The translations under genes and the position numbers were made by a program. Of a stretch of DNA of 64,000 nucleotides, positions 36,353 through 45,653 are shown one piece after another. The stretch comes from Pontivivens insulae (GTDB lineage Bacteria > Pseudomonadota > Alphaproteobacteria > Rhodobacterales > Rhodobacteraceae), in assembly GCF_900302495.1 (NCBI RefSeq), contig NZ_OMKW01000001.1:434001-498000 (forward strand), in the 5' to 3' direction. The notes below the pieces were generated by a model. It was not told the origin of the DNA. It made no database searches and saw only the letters and a list, made by a program, of their open reading frames with translations. The stretch's first letter is position 1. Every line of letters begins with the position of its first letter.

Positions 36353-37197
36353 CCGATCCTATCGTCAGCGTTGTCATCCCGACCTATCGCCGCGTGGCCG
36401 AATTGCCGGATGCGCTCGCATCGCTAGAGCGCCAGACATTGCGGGACTTCGAGGTCCTGATCGTAGACAACCACTCCGACGACGGTACGGCAGAGCTCAT
36501 CGCCGCGCAAAACGATCCAAGGCTCAATCTCTCGTTCGTGCACAACAACGGCATCATCGCGCATTCGCGAAATGCCGGACTGGCCGCGGCAACCGGGCGC
36601 TACATCGCCTTTCTCGACAGCGACGATTGGTGGGCCGACACGAAACTGGAACGATCGGTGGAGGCGCTTGAGGGCGGGGCTGACATCAGCTACCATGACC
36701 TGCTGATCGCGAAGGATCCCTGCACACCTGTCGCCGGCAAGCGGATCCGGACATGGTCTGTCGCGGATGATCCCCTTTCGGAACTCGTCCGCAACGGCAA
36801 TGCCCTTGCAAACTCCAGCGTTGTGGTACGTCGCGAGACGCTCTCCGAATTGCGCCAAGCGGAGAACGCCGATCTCGTGGGGATGGAGGATTTCGACCTC
36901 TGGCTTCGCCTTGCCAAAGCGGGAGCACGATTTGCCAGAATGCCGGAGGCGCTCGGCCATTATCGCGTCGGAGACGGCAATTTCACCAATCCAACCCGCA
37001 GCCTGACCGCGCTCCGAACCCTGCGGAGGCGACATGATGAATTGGCAGAAGCCGGCTGGTGGTTTGACTACGGGATGGGGCGCGCCAACTACCTTCTGGG
37101 ACACAAGCGTGAAGCCCGCACTTACCTGCGCCGCCTGGTTCTGAAATCTGCGCCGCTCGCAATTCGCGCGAAGGCGATGTGGATGCTGCTGCGCTAG
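36349..37197 (+). CDS. Glycosyltransferase family 2
   Basis: 282 residues, GT-A fold. It has the N-terminal VVIPTYRRVAELPDAL, the nucleotide-binding LIVDNHSDDGT, and the metal-binding DSD in IAFLDSDDWW. The start is TTG 36349, overlapping the previous stop as TTGA. It probably transfers the CDP-derived deoxysugar made by this operon. The last 4 bases overlap pseC on the other strand. Confidence 0.88.
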   Translation: MTDPIVSVVIPTYRRVAELPDALASLERQTLRDFEVLIVDNHSDDGTAELIAAQNDPRLNLSFVHNNGIIAHSRNAGLAAATGRYIAFLDSDDWWADTKLERSVEALEGGADISYHDLLIAKDPCTPVAGKRIRTWSVADDPLSELVRNGNALANSSVVVRRETLSELRQAENADLVGMEDFDLWLRLAKAGARFARMPEALGHYRVGDGNFTNPTRSLTALRTLRRRHDELAEAGWWFDYGMGRANYLLGHKREARTYLRRLVLKSAPLAIRAKAMWMLLR

Positions 37198-38354
37198 TCC
37201 GCAAGTTCTTCTGACAGGACACGCACGACTGTGTTGAGATCATCTTGCGAAAGCCCCGGGTGCAACGGCAGTGTCAGAGCGGCCTCGTAATAGGCTTCTG
37301 AAATAGGGAAATCCCCAGGATTGAAGCCCAACGTGCGGTAATAGGGCTGCAAATGCACCGGAATATAATGAAGGTTCACCCCGATCCCGCGCGCCCGCAG
37401 CCGGTCAAACAGGTCAGCCTTGTTCCGGCGCTGGGACGGATCGTTCAGCCCAACGACATATAAGTGCCAAGCGGAAGTCGCATCACTCTCAAACGTAGGG
37501 AGGGTTAACGGCAGATTGGCAAGGGCGGTGTGATACCACTGCGCAAGATCGCGGCGTCGAGCCACCAGTGCGTCCAGCCGCTCCATCTGCGCAACGCCTA
37601 GCGCCGCCTGAAGATCGGTCATCCGGTAATTGTAGCCCATTGCGACCTGCTGATAATACCAGCCGCCCTCTGATGGACCGGTCATCAGCGCAGGGTCGCG
37701 GGTCACGCCGTGTGATCGGGCAAGTTCCATTGCACTCGCAAGTGCGGCATCCTGGGTCGTTGCCAACCCACCCTCAGCAGTCGTGATGATCTTTACAGGA
37801 TGGAAGCTGAACACGGTGATGTCGCTGTATCGACAGTCCCCGACCGGAGACCCGTCATAGGTCGCGCCAATCGCATGGCTGGCGTCCTCAATAATATGTA
37901 CACCGTACTCACGCGCCAATGCGCTGATGCGGATCATGTCGCAGGACCGGCCGGTCAGATGCACAGGTACTAGCACTTTCGGCAAGGATCCACTCGATGC
38001 TGCGGCCGAGAGCTTGGCCTCCAGCGCCTTAGGGCACATCGTCAGCGTTTGCGCATCGATATCAACGAAATCCACACTTGCCCCGCAGTAGAGGCCGACA
38101 TTCGACGACGCAACGAAGGTGATCGGAACGGTCCAGAGCCTATCGCCTGCACCCAGCCCCAGCGCCATGCAGGCGATATGCAATGCAGACGTGGCGGAGT
38201 TGACTGCAATGCCGTGCGCGGCACCAACGTAGTCGGCAACAGCTTTCTCGAATTTCGGAACCTGAGGGCCCTGGGTCAGAAAATCGGATTTGAGGACCGC
38301 TGTGACGGCAGCGACATCCTGCTCATCGATCGACTGTCTGCCATAGGGGATCAT
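37194..38354 (-). CDS. pseC: UDP-4-amino-4,6-dideoxy-N-acetyl-beta-L-altrosamine transaminase
   Basis: 386 residues, DegT/DnrJ/EryC1 aminotransferase. It aminates the PseB product at C-4, the second step of pseudaminic acid synthesis. The PLP Lys is in FSFHPVKIITTAEGG. The start MIPYGRQSIDEQDVAAV and the NYRMTDLQAALGVAQ segment follow the PseC pattern. It begins directly after the pseB stop. The remaining Pse genes are 13 kb away on the other strand. Confidence 0.92.
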   Translation of the reverse strand: MIPYGRQSIDEQDVAAVTAVLKSDFLTQGPQVPKFEKAVADYVGAAHGIAVNSATSALHIACMALGLGAGDRLWTVPITFVASSNVGLYCGASVDFVDIDAQTLTMCPKALEAKLSAAASSGSLPKVLVPVHLTGRSCDMIRISALAREYGVHIIEDASHAIGATYDGSPVGDCRYSDITVFSFHPVKIITTAEGGLATTQDAALASAMELARSHGVTRDPALMTGPSEGGWYYQQVAMGYNYRMTDLQAALGVAQMERLDALVARRRDLAQWYHTALANLPLTLPTFESDATSAWHLYVVGLNDPSQRRNKADLFDRLRARGIGVNLHYIPVHLQPYYRTLGFNPGDFPISEAYYEAALTLPLHPGLSQDDLNTVVRVLSEELAD

Positions 38355-39347
38355 TCAGAACGAACCCAGCCGCGCTGCATTCTGATCAATCCAGGCCCGC
38401 AATTTCTCGACCGACATCCAATCAGTATTCGTCTCACTCGAGTAAACGAAGCCCTCAGGCACGCTCTTGCCGTCTTTGATCCGAGCTGGGCTGTCAGACC
38501 AACTATTGATTGCAGGCAGGATCTTGAAAAAATTGTCGTATTCGCGAGTGTAGGGCGCATCCTCCGCGCCGATCATCTGCTCGTGCAGCTTCTCGCCAGG
38601 GCGAATTCCAACCACATCCAGCTCAGCAGTTGGGTTGACGGCTTTAGCGATATCGACAATGTTGATAGATGGGATTTTACGGATGTAGATCTCACCTCCC
38701 TCCATGTCTTCGAATGCCTTCCAGACGAGATCGATCCCCTCCTCAAGTGTGATCATGAACCGCGTCATACGCGGATCAGTAATCGGAAAGCGATCGCCGA
38801 GCGTACGGAAAAACGGTATGACAGATCCACGTGAGCCCATGACATTGCCGTAGCGGACAACAGAGAAGCGGGTTGAATGTTCGCCCGCGTAGGCATTGCC
38901 GGAAATAAAGAGCTTGTCTGACGCCAGCTTTGTTGCGCCGTACAGATTGGCCGGATTACTGGCTTTATCAGTAGAAAGAGCCACGCAACCTTTTACGCCT
39001 TTGTCAATACAAGCATCAATGACATTCATTGCGCCGTTGATATTAGTCTTCACACATTCAAACGGGTTATATTCAGCGGTCGGCACGATCTTAGTAGCAG
39101 CAGCATGCACAACATAGTCCACACCATCTAGTGCGCGGTACAAGCGATCCCGATCGCGTACATCACCAATAAAGAAACGAACTCGACTGTCACCGACAAA
39201 TCTCTTTGCCATCTCCCACTGCTTCATTTCATCACGCGAAAAGATGATAAGCTTTTTGGGATTGTACTTAGCGAGCGTCAGGGGGACGAAGCGTGAACCG
39301 AAAGAACCAGTCCCACCAGTCACCAAGATCGTCTTATTTTCAAACAT
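38355..39347 (-). CDS. pseB: UDP-N-acetylglucosamine 4,6-dehydratase (inverting)
   Basis: 330 residues, the typical length. It starts the pseudaminic acid pathway by converting UDP-GlcNAc to the 4-keto-6-deoxy-L-altrose form. The NADP-binding loop is VTGGTGSFGSRFV, and the Y-x3-K lies in NLYGATKLASDKL. The IFSRDEMKQWEMAKRF segment is highly typical of PseB. Adjacent to pseC in the same operon. Confidence 0.95.
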   Translation of the reverse strand: MFENKTILVTGGTGSFGSRFVPLTLAKYNPKKLIIFSRDEMKQWEMAKRFVGDSRVRFFIGDVRDRDRLYRALDGVDYVVHAAATKIVPTAEYNPFECVKTNINGAMNVIDACIDKGVKGCVALSTDKASNPANLYGATKLASDKLFISGNAYAGEHSTRFSVVRYGNVMGSRGSVIPFFRTLGDRFPITDPRMTRFMITLEEGIDLVWKAFEDMEGGEIYIRKIPSINIVDIAKAVNPTAELDVVGIRPGEKLHEQMIGAEDAPYTREYDNFFKILPAINSWSDSPARIKDGKSVPEGFVYSSETNTDWMSVEKLRAWIDQNAARLGSF

Positions 39348-39413
39348 AGATTCTCCCAGATCGATGGCAGCTACCCGATCTTTTTCGGTTACTATTCCGA
39401 ATGTGCTGCTTCA

Positions 39414-40652
39414 TCAAGCCACTCTCGCCTTCTGGCCACTCATGAACAGAACCGCACCGCGGGGCGGGTAATTGAGCATGATGTATAGGATCAACGGGGA
39501 CAGCAGGAAGAAGTTGTGGATCAAAGAGAACAAAATAAGCAGACGAAAGCCCTTGGCAGCGCGCAATAGAAGGAACAAGAACGCTGCACCAAGCGGCAAT
39601 CCCATATGGGTTGCAAGCGCAAACAACCCGATTTCATTGCTACCGTCGTGTGGCCATATGATGAGGCATCGCTCGACCGTATCCAACGCATAGGCAGCCA
39701 GTAGATATTCACTGTGATTCTCACAGATGCGTCCCGCGACAAGAAGGGCTTGAATATTGAAACTCTCGTTTAACTCTATTGGGATGGCGGATGAAGGGAT
39801 GAATTGCACAAGGCGCTCATAATACTCAATATTTCCAATTTGATAGAGGATAATATAGAGTGAATTGAACCGCCGCTGATCAATCAACTCAGCCAAATAG
39901 GGTTCTACCGCGAATATACCACCGACCGTTATGCAACCAATAATCGCGAGACCTCGATAGCCAAGAAATCTCTTACCGAATAGCCTCCAACCAAGTTGAG
40001 CAATATAGGCCAGGGCAACAAATTTCGAAGCAGTGAGATACATCACCCACAATCCCAACCAATGTATACGACTAACCGTGATTAACGCTGTAAACATTGC
40101 CGCGAGAAAAAATGCATTGTAGTGCACGTTCAAAAATAGCCCTCCAAAGCGTGATGCATTTAGCTCCGGATCGGCAAAAAGGTGAAGATATGGCAAAACA
40201 AGATTGAAATGATAGCGACCCAAGTAGACCAGCCCTACGCTAAGAAAGACTAGGAACCAAATCCACCAAATACGAAAACGAGTCCTCGAAAATACGACCA
40301 GCGCCAATACACCCAATACATTCTGCTTCGCATTTACCGCTGCAATATGAAAGCTCTGCGTGACAAATGAAAACCCGGTTACAACTATTAGCAGTCCAAG
40401 CAGGCAAATTTCCCAGCGGCGGATCGGCGTTCCGGCAACCACAATGGCAAGCAAAGCAGCAAGCACCACTTCGATCCCACTCTGGACTATCCCATCGGTG
40501 GCTGCGAGCCCTGCAGCAACCATCTGTGCGGTGGCAAGTGAGACAATTGCATGAGCCAACAATGGACGTTCACTCAGCGTTTCCCGAGCTCCAAGAAACG
40601 CAAAACGATGAGAGTATTCAAGATTCCACTCGGCCTTCCAAAGGCGGCTCAA
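39414..40652 (-). CDS. Polytopic membrane protein, putative Wzy-like polymerase
   Basis: 412 residues with about ten to twelve hydrophobic helices and one large hydrophilic loop (about residues 250-330, with QIGNIEYYERLVQF). Topology and locus fit an O-antigen polymerase, but there is no conserved motif that proves it, as is usual for Wzy. The base composition is lower in GC than in pseB/pseC, also common for wzy. It lies between the aldo/keto reductase and pseB in a leftward operon. Confidence 0.65.
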   Translation of the reverse strand: MSRLWKAEWNLEYSHRFAFLGARETLSERPLLAHAIVSLATAQMVAAGLAATDGIVQSGIEVVLAALLAIVVAGTPIRRWEICLLGLLIVVTGFSFVTQSFHIAAVNAKQNVLGVLALVVFSRTRFRIWWIWFLVFLSVGLVYLGRYHFNLVLPYLHLFADPELNASRFGGLFLNVHYNAFFLAAMFTALITVSRIHWLGLWVMYLTASKFVALAYIAQLGWRLFGKRFLGYRGLAIIGCITVGGIFAVEPYLAELIDQRRFNSLYIILYQIGNIEYYERLVQFIPSSAIPIELNESFNIQALLVAGRICENHSEYLLAAYALDTVERCLIIWPHDGSNEIGLFALATHMGLPLGAAFLFLLLRAAKGFRLLILFSLIHNFFLLSPLILYIMLNYPPRGAVLFMSGQKARVA

Positions 40653-40685
40653 GCCCGCTTCCTCAATGCGTCAGGGTGCATTCAC

Positions 40686-41591
40686 TCATACCTCCTCGAG
40701 CCGCCAAATTGCGGGGGAAAGCAATCTGGCATCATCCGTTAGCGCGGCTTCAATTGAAGCAAGAGGGCCACGAGCAAGAAATTTGACCAATTCGTCAAGC
40801 TCCTCCGACCGGGTTACGCCCACTACTAGTTTGTCGATGTGTGGATGAGATGAAACCATACGTATCGCAGCCTCCACGGGACTGACGCCCAGCTCGGCAC
40901 ACCGTTCGTGCCAAGCTTTGAGTTGTTTCAGCCAAGGTGAAAAATACGAAGGTAAGCCATTGATCGGCATCGTGAGAAGGCCCTGCAGGAGGATCGAACG
41001 TCCATGCACTTCGCGGTAGGTTTCCGCCAATATTGCAAGGTCCGTACTATGCCAAAGCGCATGGTCAATTGGGACGGTTGGAATTTGTACAACGTCAAAA
41101 CAATAGAGTTTCGAAAGCAATAGGGCTTCTTTGACAGCGTATACGGAGACACCGATCGCACCCACGCGCCCATCCGCACGCACAGTGTCGAGCGCTGCTC
41201 TCCACGCAGCCATATCAACATCACTCTTCAATAGAAACTGAGGGTCGTGCACCAGCCAATAACACAATTGATCCACGCGGAGTTCCCGGAGACTGTGCTC
41301 CACCGCCGCGATCAGCGCCTTGCCATCCGGTTCCGGGCCAAACGCCTCGGCAGAAAATTTCGAACCTACTTCAAACGACTGAACACCGGCATGCCCTAGA
41401 ACCTTTTGCGCTGAGCCATAGCCAGCAGCCGTATCGATTTCGACAATACCAGCCTCTCGCGCCGATTGCAGAATATGCTTCACCTGAACAGCATCAACTT
41501 TTCCATGAGTGTTTGAAACGCCGTAGTTGAGACCGAATTGCACACTACCAAGTATGAAGCGCGCTGAGGGGTTAGAACTATTACTGTGCAT
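40686..41591 (-). CDS. Aldo/keto reductase
   Basis: 301 residues, TIM-barrel NADPH oxidoreductase. The catalytic tetrad can be placed: Asp53 and Tyr58 (EIDTAAGYG), Lys78 (VGSKFS) and His115 (WLVHDP). It is the first gene of the operon with the polymerase, pseB and pseC, so a sugar-nucleotide keto group is a likely substrate; this is inference. GC is lower than in the flanks. Confidence 0.88.
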   Translation of the reverse strand: MHSNSSNPSARFILGSVQFGLNYGVSNTHGKVDAVQVKHILQSAREAGIVEIDTAAGYGSAQKVLGHAGVQSFEVGSKFSAEAFGPEPDGKALIAAVEHSLRELRVDQLCYWLVHDPQFLLKSDVDMAAWRAALDTVRADGRVGAIGVSVYAVKEALLLSKLYCFDVVQIPTVPIDHALWHSTDLAILAETYREVHGRSILLQGLLTMPINGLPSYFSPWLKQLKAWHERCAELGVSPVEAAIRMVSSHPHIDKLVVGVTRSEELDELVKFLARGPLASIEAALTDDARLLSPAIWRLEEV

Positions 41592-41632
41592 TGCCTCTGT
41601 CGTACCCGAGTGGCTGCGTTAATTTATGAAGG

Positions 41633-41680
41633 CTGTCGTAGCGTAAACAGTATACTGCTTCTTCTTGCGTTAGACGACAG
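41633..41680. promoter_or_regulatory. Nested palindromes in the divergent region between AKR and ABC transporter genes
   Basis: CTGTCGT (41633-41639) and ACGACAG (41674-41680) are exact inverted copies. Within them CAGTATACTG (41648-41657) is a perfect 10-bp palindrome. They lie in the 254-bp gap between divergent genes (starts 41591 and 41846), where promoters for both must be. Candidate operator; no regulator is nearby. I saw no convincing gene in this gap. Confidence 0.4.
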
Positions 41681-41845
41681 TCGGAATGCAAGCGCGCTTC
41701 GGCGACAGGACGTTTTTGCCACAGCGCGTGCAATATCACATGTGCCGGTCTGCGTCTTTTGCGCATTCCAATGCCCGGATATTTGCGGCAACAGTGGAAA
41801 CACCAAAAGAAACTACCCCAATCGGGTAACAGGATGCCTCATTGA

Positions 41846-43591
41846 ATGCTCGCCGATCTTCGCAAGATTCTCCGCCTTCTAGACAGCCGACAAAAGCGGC
41901 AAGCCATAGGCGTCTTTATCCTCATGCTAGTCGGCATGGTTATCGAAACGCTCGGCGTCGGCGTCGTCATTCCAGTACTAGGTCTTTTGAGTGGGAACAT
42001 GCCGGACAATGAGCAAAGTCTGGTGATGCAAGGGCTAAGGCTATTGGCCGGGCAGAGTGCCAACAGCACAGAAATCATAGCGACCGCCATGATTGCGATG
42101 GCGGTACTATTTGTTCTCAAGGCAGCATTCCTCGCAGTGATGTACTGGGTACAGTTCGGCTTCGTCTACCAGCTGCAAGCAGACCTTTCATGGCGAATGT
42201 TCCGCAAGTATCTTTCTGATCCGATTGCGTTTCATGCTCGTCGAAACTCCGCAAACCTGATCCGAAATGTGAATCAGGAAGTGCATCTGTTCACGCAAGG
42301 CGCTTTAATGGCGGGATTTATTTTTATGACAGAGTTTCTTGTCGCGCTCGGGATCGTGTCACTTCTCCTAATCACAGAACCGTTTGGCGCTCTCATCGTC
42401 GTTTTTGTTATGGGCGGGGCAGCTCTGGGTTTCCTAAAGTTGACCCGCGCCCGCCTTACGGCATGGGGTAAGCTGCGCCAAGAGATGGATGGGAAAAAGA
42501 TACAGTACGTCCAACAGGGGCTGGGCGGAATAAAGGACGTGAAAGTCTTGGGGCGCGAGGCGACATTTCTCTCTACCTTTGACGGCCCAAACCGGGCGAT
42601 TGCGCAAGTCGGCACCAAGCAAAATTTTGTAGGCGCACTACCGCGACTGTGGCTAGAACTTCTGGCTGTCATCGGTCTTGTAGTATTGGTGTTGGTAATG
42701 CTGTCGCAGGGTCGTCAGCCTAGTGAACTAGCACCGATTTTAGGGCTGTTTGCGGCGGCAGCGTTCAGACTGCTTCCATCTGCCAACAGATTGGTGGGAG
42801 CCGCGCAAAATATCCGTTTCAACAGAGTGGCGATTGATGTTCTAGATCAAGAACTGGGGGAAGTCACAGAAACCAAAATCTTGAAAAGTAACGAAACTCC
42901 GATGTCCTTTCGCGAAAGGATCGAAGTATCTGCGCTAGAGTTTTCGTATGAAGCCGAAGAGACGCCATCGCTCCAAAACATCTCCTTTGATATCCGCAAG
43001 GGAGATTCGGTGGGGATTGTCGGCGCGAGCGGTGCGGGCAAAAGCACACTTGTCGATCTAATTCTGGGCATACTAACCCCACAAGGCGGACAAATTACGG
43101 TCGATGGACAGGATATCCGCGACAACTTGCGAAGCTTCCAGAACTTAATTGGCTACGTTCCGCAGGATATCTATCTGACCGACAGCTCGCTTCGGGACAA
43201 TATAGCATTCGGGCTCGATCCAGAGGACGTCGACGAGGATGCGATCGCGCGCGCGATCTCTGCAGCTCAATTGTCTTCAGTAGTAGCCGAGGCCGAGCAT
43301 GGCCTGGACACGGTCGTAGGGGAGCGAGGGATCAAGCTGTCAGGTGGACAGCGACAGCGGATTGGAATTGCACGTGCGCTCTATCACAATCCCAGCATAC
43401 TCGTATTAGACGAAGCCACTAGCGCGCTCGATACAGCTACAGAAAAATCTGTTATGGCGGCGATAGACGCGATGAAAGGCGACAAGACGATGATCATCAT
43501 CACGCATCGGCTCAGCACGCTCGAAAACGCAGACAAGATCATCGAGCTCGAAAAAGGTCGGATCAAGTCAACCGATCACCTGAGTGGTTAG
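41846..43591 (+). CDS. ABC transporter, fused permease/ATPase, PglK-like lipid-linked oligosaccharide flippase
   Basis: 581 residues: six membrane helices in residues 1-320, then an ATP-binding domain with Walker A VGASGAGKSTLVDLIL, signature LSGGQRQRIGIARALYH and Walker B ILVLDEATSALD. Length and layout match PglK of Campylobacter, which flips undecaprenyl-linked oligosaccharides. As no Wzx-type flippase is present, this may be the flippase of the locus. A CAGGA site lies 11 bases before the start. The stop overlaps the convergent FAD gene by 4 bases. Confidence 0.88.
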   Translation: MLADLRKILRLLDSRQKRQAIGVFILMLVGMVIETLGVGVVIPVLGLLSGNMPDNEQSLVMQGLRLLAGQSANSTEIIATAMIAMAVLFVLKAAFLAVMYWVQFGFVYQLQADLSWRMFRKYLSDPIAFHARRNSANLIRNVNQEVHLFTQGALMAGFIFMTEFLVALGIVSLLLITEPFGALIVVFVMGGAALGFLKLTRARLTAWGKLRQEMDGKKIQYVQQGLGGIKDVKVLGREATFLSTFDGPNRAIAQVGTKQNFVGALPRLWLELLAVIGLVVLVLVMLSQGRQPSELAPILGLFAAAAFRLLPSANRLVGAAQNIRFNRVAIDVLDQELGEVTETKILKSNETPMSFRERIEVSALEFSYEAEETPSLQNISFDIRKGDSVGIVGASGAGKSTLVDLILGILTPQGGQITVDGQDIRDNLRSFQNLIGYVPQDIYLTDSSLRDNIAFGLDPEDVDEDAIARAISAAQLSSVVAEAEHGLDTVVGERGIKLSGGQRQRIGIARALYHNPSILVLDEATSALDTATEKSVMAAIDAMKGDKTMIIITHRLSTLENADKIIELEKGRIKSTDHLSG

Positions 43592-44928
43592 CGCAAAACA
43601 CCTATGCCACGCAGGTCATCGATGGTCTGCTTGCGCGTGAGAGTGAAAGGATCCGGTATCATCATCCAATCGCCAAAGGCATCCGCAAACGAATCCCGAA
43701 CAGAAGCGATTGCGTCGTCAATGCCTAGTCGTGGAACCTTGTAAGTAGCGGGCACGCGAAATGATTTGGCCTCAACAAACGTATCACAGGAAACATTCCC
43801 AACGGCCTGCGCTTCGGCAAAGATACGGTCGTGCACCTGCTCTGGCTCTGCCCAATAGGCACTGTCGGTAAGCACGGGCTGCTCAACACAGAACACGCCC
43901 AAACCATCCTTCAACGCACTGCCCATATAGTGTGAGAAGTTGGTGTATCTGCTCGATAGATGCCCAAGGTCGTAGTCAACCGTATAATATGTCTCGTAGA
44001 TACTGTCGGCCGGCACCGAGTAGCAGTGGAATATCTCTGCCAGTACATCGGTCTTCTGGGCAACACGATCAGTTCCGAGAATGATACGCTCACAATCTTT
44101 GAGGTCTGGGCCGAGGAACACACGACCGAACTGCAAATCTAAGTTGCCAATTTTGGCTACGCGGCGTGACCCATCAAATTGTTCGACAGCGGTTTCCAGC
44201 ATGATCTCCACGCCTATTTCGCGTAGCTTCTCTTCAAGCTTCACTCGCACCACCTCAAGGCTCTCGCCCTTCGGGTAGAGATTGTAGCGCACTTCCCCGG
44301 CTGCGGCCTTCGGTGCCGCGAGGATATCGTCGAGCAGGGGCGATGCCTTCAGCTTTGCAGACAATTCTCCGTCAAACAGCACCTTCCGACCCATGAACGG
44401 CGCCACCGACGTTGCCCGAGTACTCAACTCGGTCGCGTTTGCGCATAGGAACTTCTCCGTGCATTTGTGCAGATACTCACTCAGCACCGGGCCGCCGTCG
44501 TAGTTCAGCACATCACTAAAGTTGGCATCTGCACCAGGCGCCACTGCGTTGGAAGCGACGCGCAGGTCGAACAGGCCCTGAAACGCATTGCGGGCGAATT
44601 CCTCTCCCATATGGGTCCAGACTGGGATCGCAAACCGATCATCCTTTTGCCCGGCCATGTAGGAGCTGTAGGAGAATCCGATATCCTTGAGCGTGCCTTC
44701 GCCCAGCATCTCATTCATCAGAACGACATCATCTGGCTCGAAATTATCGAAGAATTGAGGGCCCTTGTCGATCCAGTAGTCGCCCCACCGGATTGGTGAC
44801 AGGAAACCGCCAATCTGCTTTGACTTCTCCACCAGCAGCACGGATGCACCCTGCTTGGCCAAACCGTAAGCCGCAACGATCGAACGAAACCCACCGCCCA
44901 GAACAAGCCAGTCATATTCAGTCTTCAT
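43588..44928 (-). CDS. FAD-dependent oxidoreductase (amine oxidase/UDP-galactopyranose mutase-like)
   Basis: 446 residues from ATG 44928, preceded by GAGGT; the frame is open to 45048 through the upstream gene. The N-terminal FAD-binding strand reads WLVLGGGFRSIVAAYGLA, so Ser replaces the third Gly of G-x-G-x-x-G. It is followed by VLLVEKSKQIGGFLSP. The rest is not close to a characterised enzyme that I recognise. A second, similar-architecture gene lies at 46830. It overlaps the methyltransferase gene by 11 bases, so the two are co-expressed. Confidence 0.8.
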   Translation of the reverse strand: MKTEYDWLVLGGGFRSIVAAYGLAKQGASVLLVEKSKQIGGFLSPIRWGDYWIDKGPQFFDNFEPDDVVLMNEMLGEGTLKDIGFSYSSYMAGQKDDRFAIPVWTHMGEEFARNAFQGLFDLRVASNAVAPGADANFSDVLNYDGGPVLSEYLHKCTEKFLCANATELSTRATSVAPFMGRKVLFDGELSAKLKASPLLDDILAAPKAAAGEVRYNLYPKGESLEVVRVKLEEKLREIGVEIMLETAVEQFDGSRRVAKIGNLDLQFGRVFLGPDLKDCERIILGTDRVAQKTDVLAEIFHCYSVPADSIYETYYTVDYDLGHLSSRYTNFSHYMGSALKDGLGVFCVEQPVLTDSAYWAEPEQVHDRIFAEAQAVGNVSCDTFVEAKSFRVPATYKVPRLGIDDAIASVRDSFADAFGDWMMIPDPFTLTRKQTIDDLRGIGVLR

Positions 44929-45574
44929 AACGCACCTCTGCAATCCAGCTCGTGTGGGCGATCCCGGTCTCGTCATCGGTCTCAGCCAAATGACGAAGCG
45001 ACATGAACTGGTATCCCTCAAAAACTGACAGGATGTCTTCCCTGTCAAAAAAGCTCACTTGACCCAAGGGTTTGAAGACGCCTTGACTGAAGTTTTCATA
45101 AGCACGATCCACGCGTTTCTTACCAAAACGGGCGAAGCCATTGTCGGCGGCAAATCCATGCCAGAAAAGTTGAGCGCCAGGTCGAAGATGATTTCGCAGA
45201 GTTTGGTAGAATATCCGCGTCTCTCTGATCGTTGTGTGGGTCGTTGCGCAATGGTCAACGACCAAGTCGAAACCAGGGCCAGAAATTGGCGCTTCTGCTA
45301 GATCTGCTACATGAAATACAATCGCAGGATCAATGAAGGTAGCCCGCGCATAAGCTATCGAAGACTTACTCACATCAAACGCAGTCACACCAAGACCCTG
45401 TTGCGCGAGAAAGCCGCTGTGCACACCTGAACCGCAGCCGACATCCAACGCTTGCTCCAATGGAGTCTCTGCGCGGCTCCTCGCTCCAAAATAGAAGCTG
45501 ACCACAGTGGAAAATGGATACTTGTTCAGTTGTTCACCCGAAGCATATATCTCTTCCCAGTGCTCAGTCGTCAT
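44918..45574 (-). CDS. Class I SAM-dependent methyltransferase
   Basis: 218 residues. SAM-binding motif I is ALDVGCGSGVHSGFLAQQG, followed by VTAFDVSKSSIAYARA and an acidic motif II region. The N-terminus HWEEIYASGEQLNKYPFSTVV and the His/Thr-rich VVDHCATTHTTIRET distinguish it from the other methyltransferases in this locus. It probably methylates a sugar; the target is unknown. Overlaps the FAD gene downstream. Confidence 0.87.
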   Translation of the reverse strand: MTTEHWEEIYASGEQLNKYPFSTVVSFYFGARSRAETPLEQALDVGCGSGVHSGFLAQQGLGVTAFDVSKSSIAYARATFIDPAIVFHVADLAEAPISGPGFDLVVDHCATTHTTIRETRIFYQTLRNHLRPGAQLFWHGFAADNGFARFGKKRVDRAYENFSQGVFKPLGQVSFFDREDILSVFEGYQFMSLRHLAETDDETGIAHTSWIAEVRYED

Positions 45575-45653
45575 CCTGAAGTCCGATACTTATCAATCCG
45601 TTTTGGCCCGACACTTTTCCCTACCCGATTGATAAACCAAGGCGAAGCCCAAT

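Noticed and set aside
41586-41882. Open frame of 98 codons between the aldo/keto reductase and the ABC transporter
   Set aside because: It overlaps both real gene ends, has no ribosome-binding site, is Cys-rich without a pattern, and crosses the likely promoter region.
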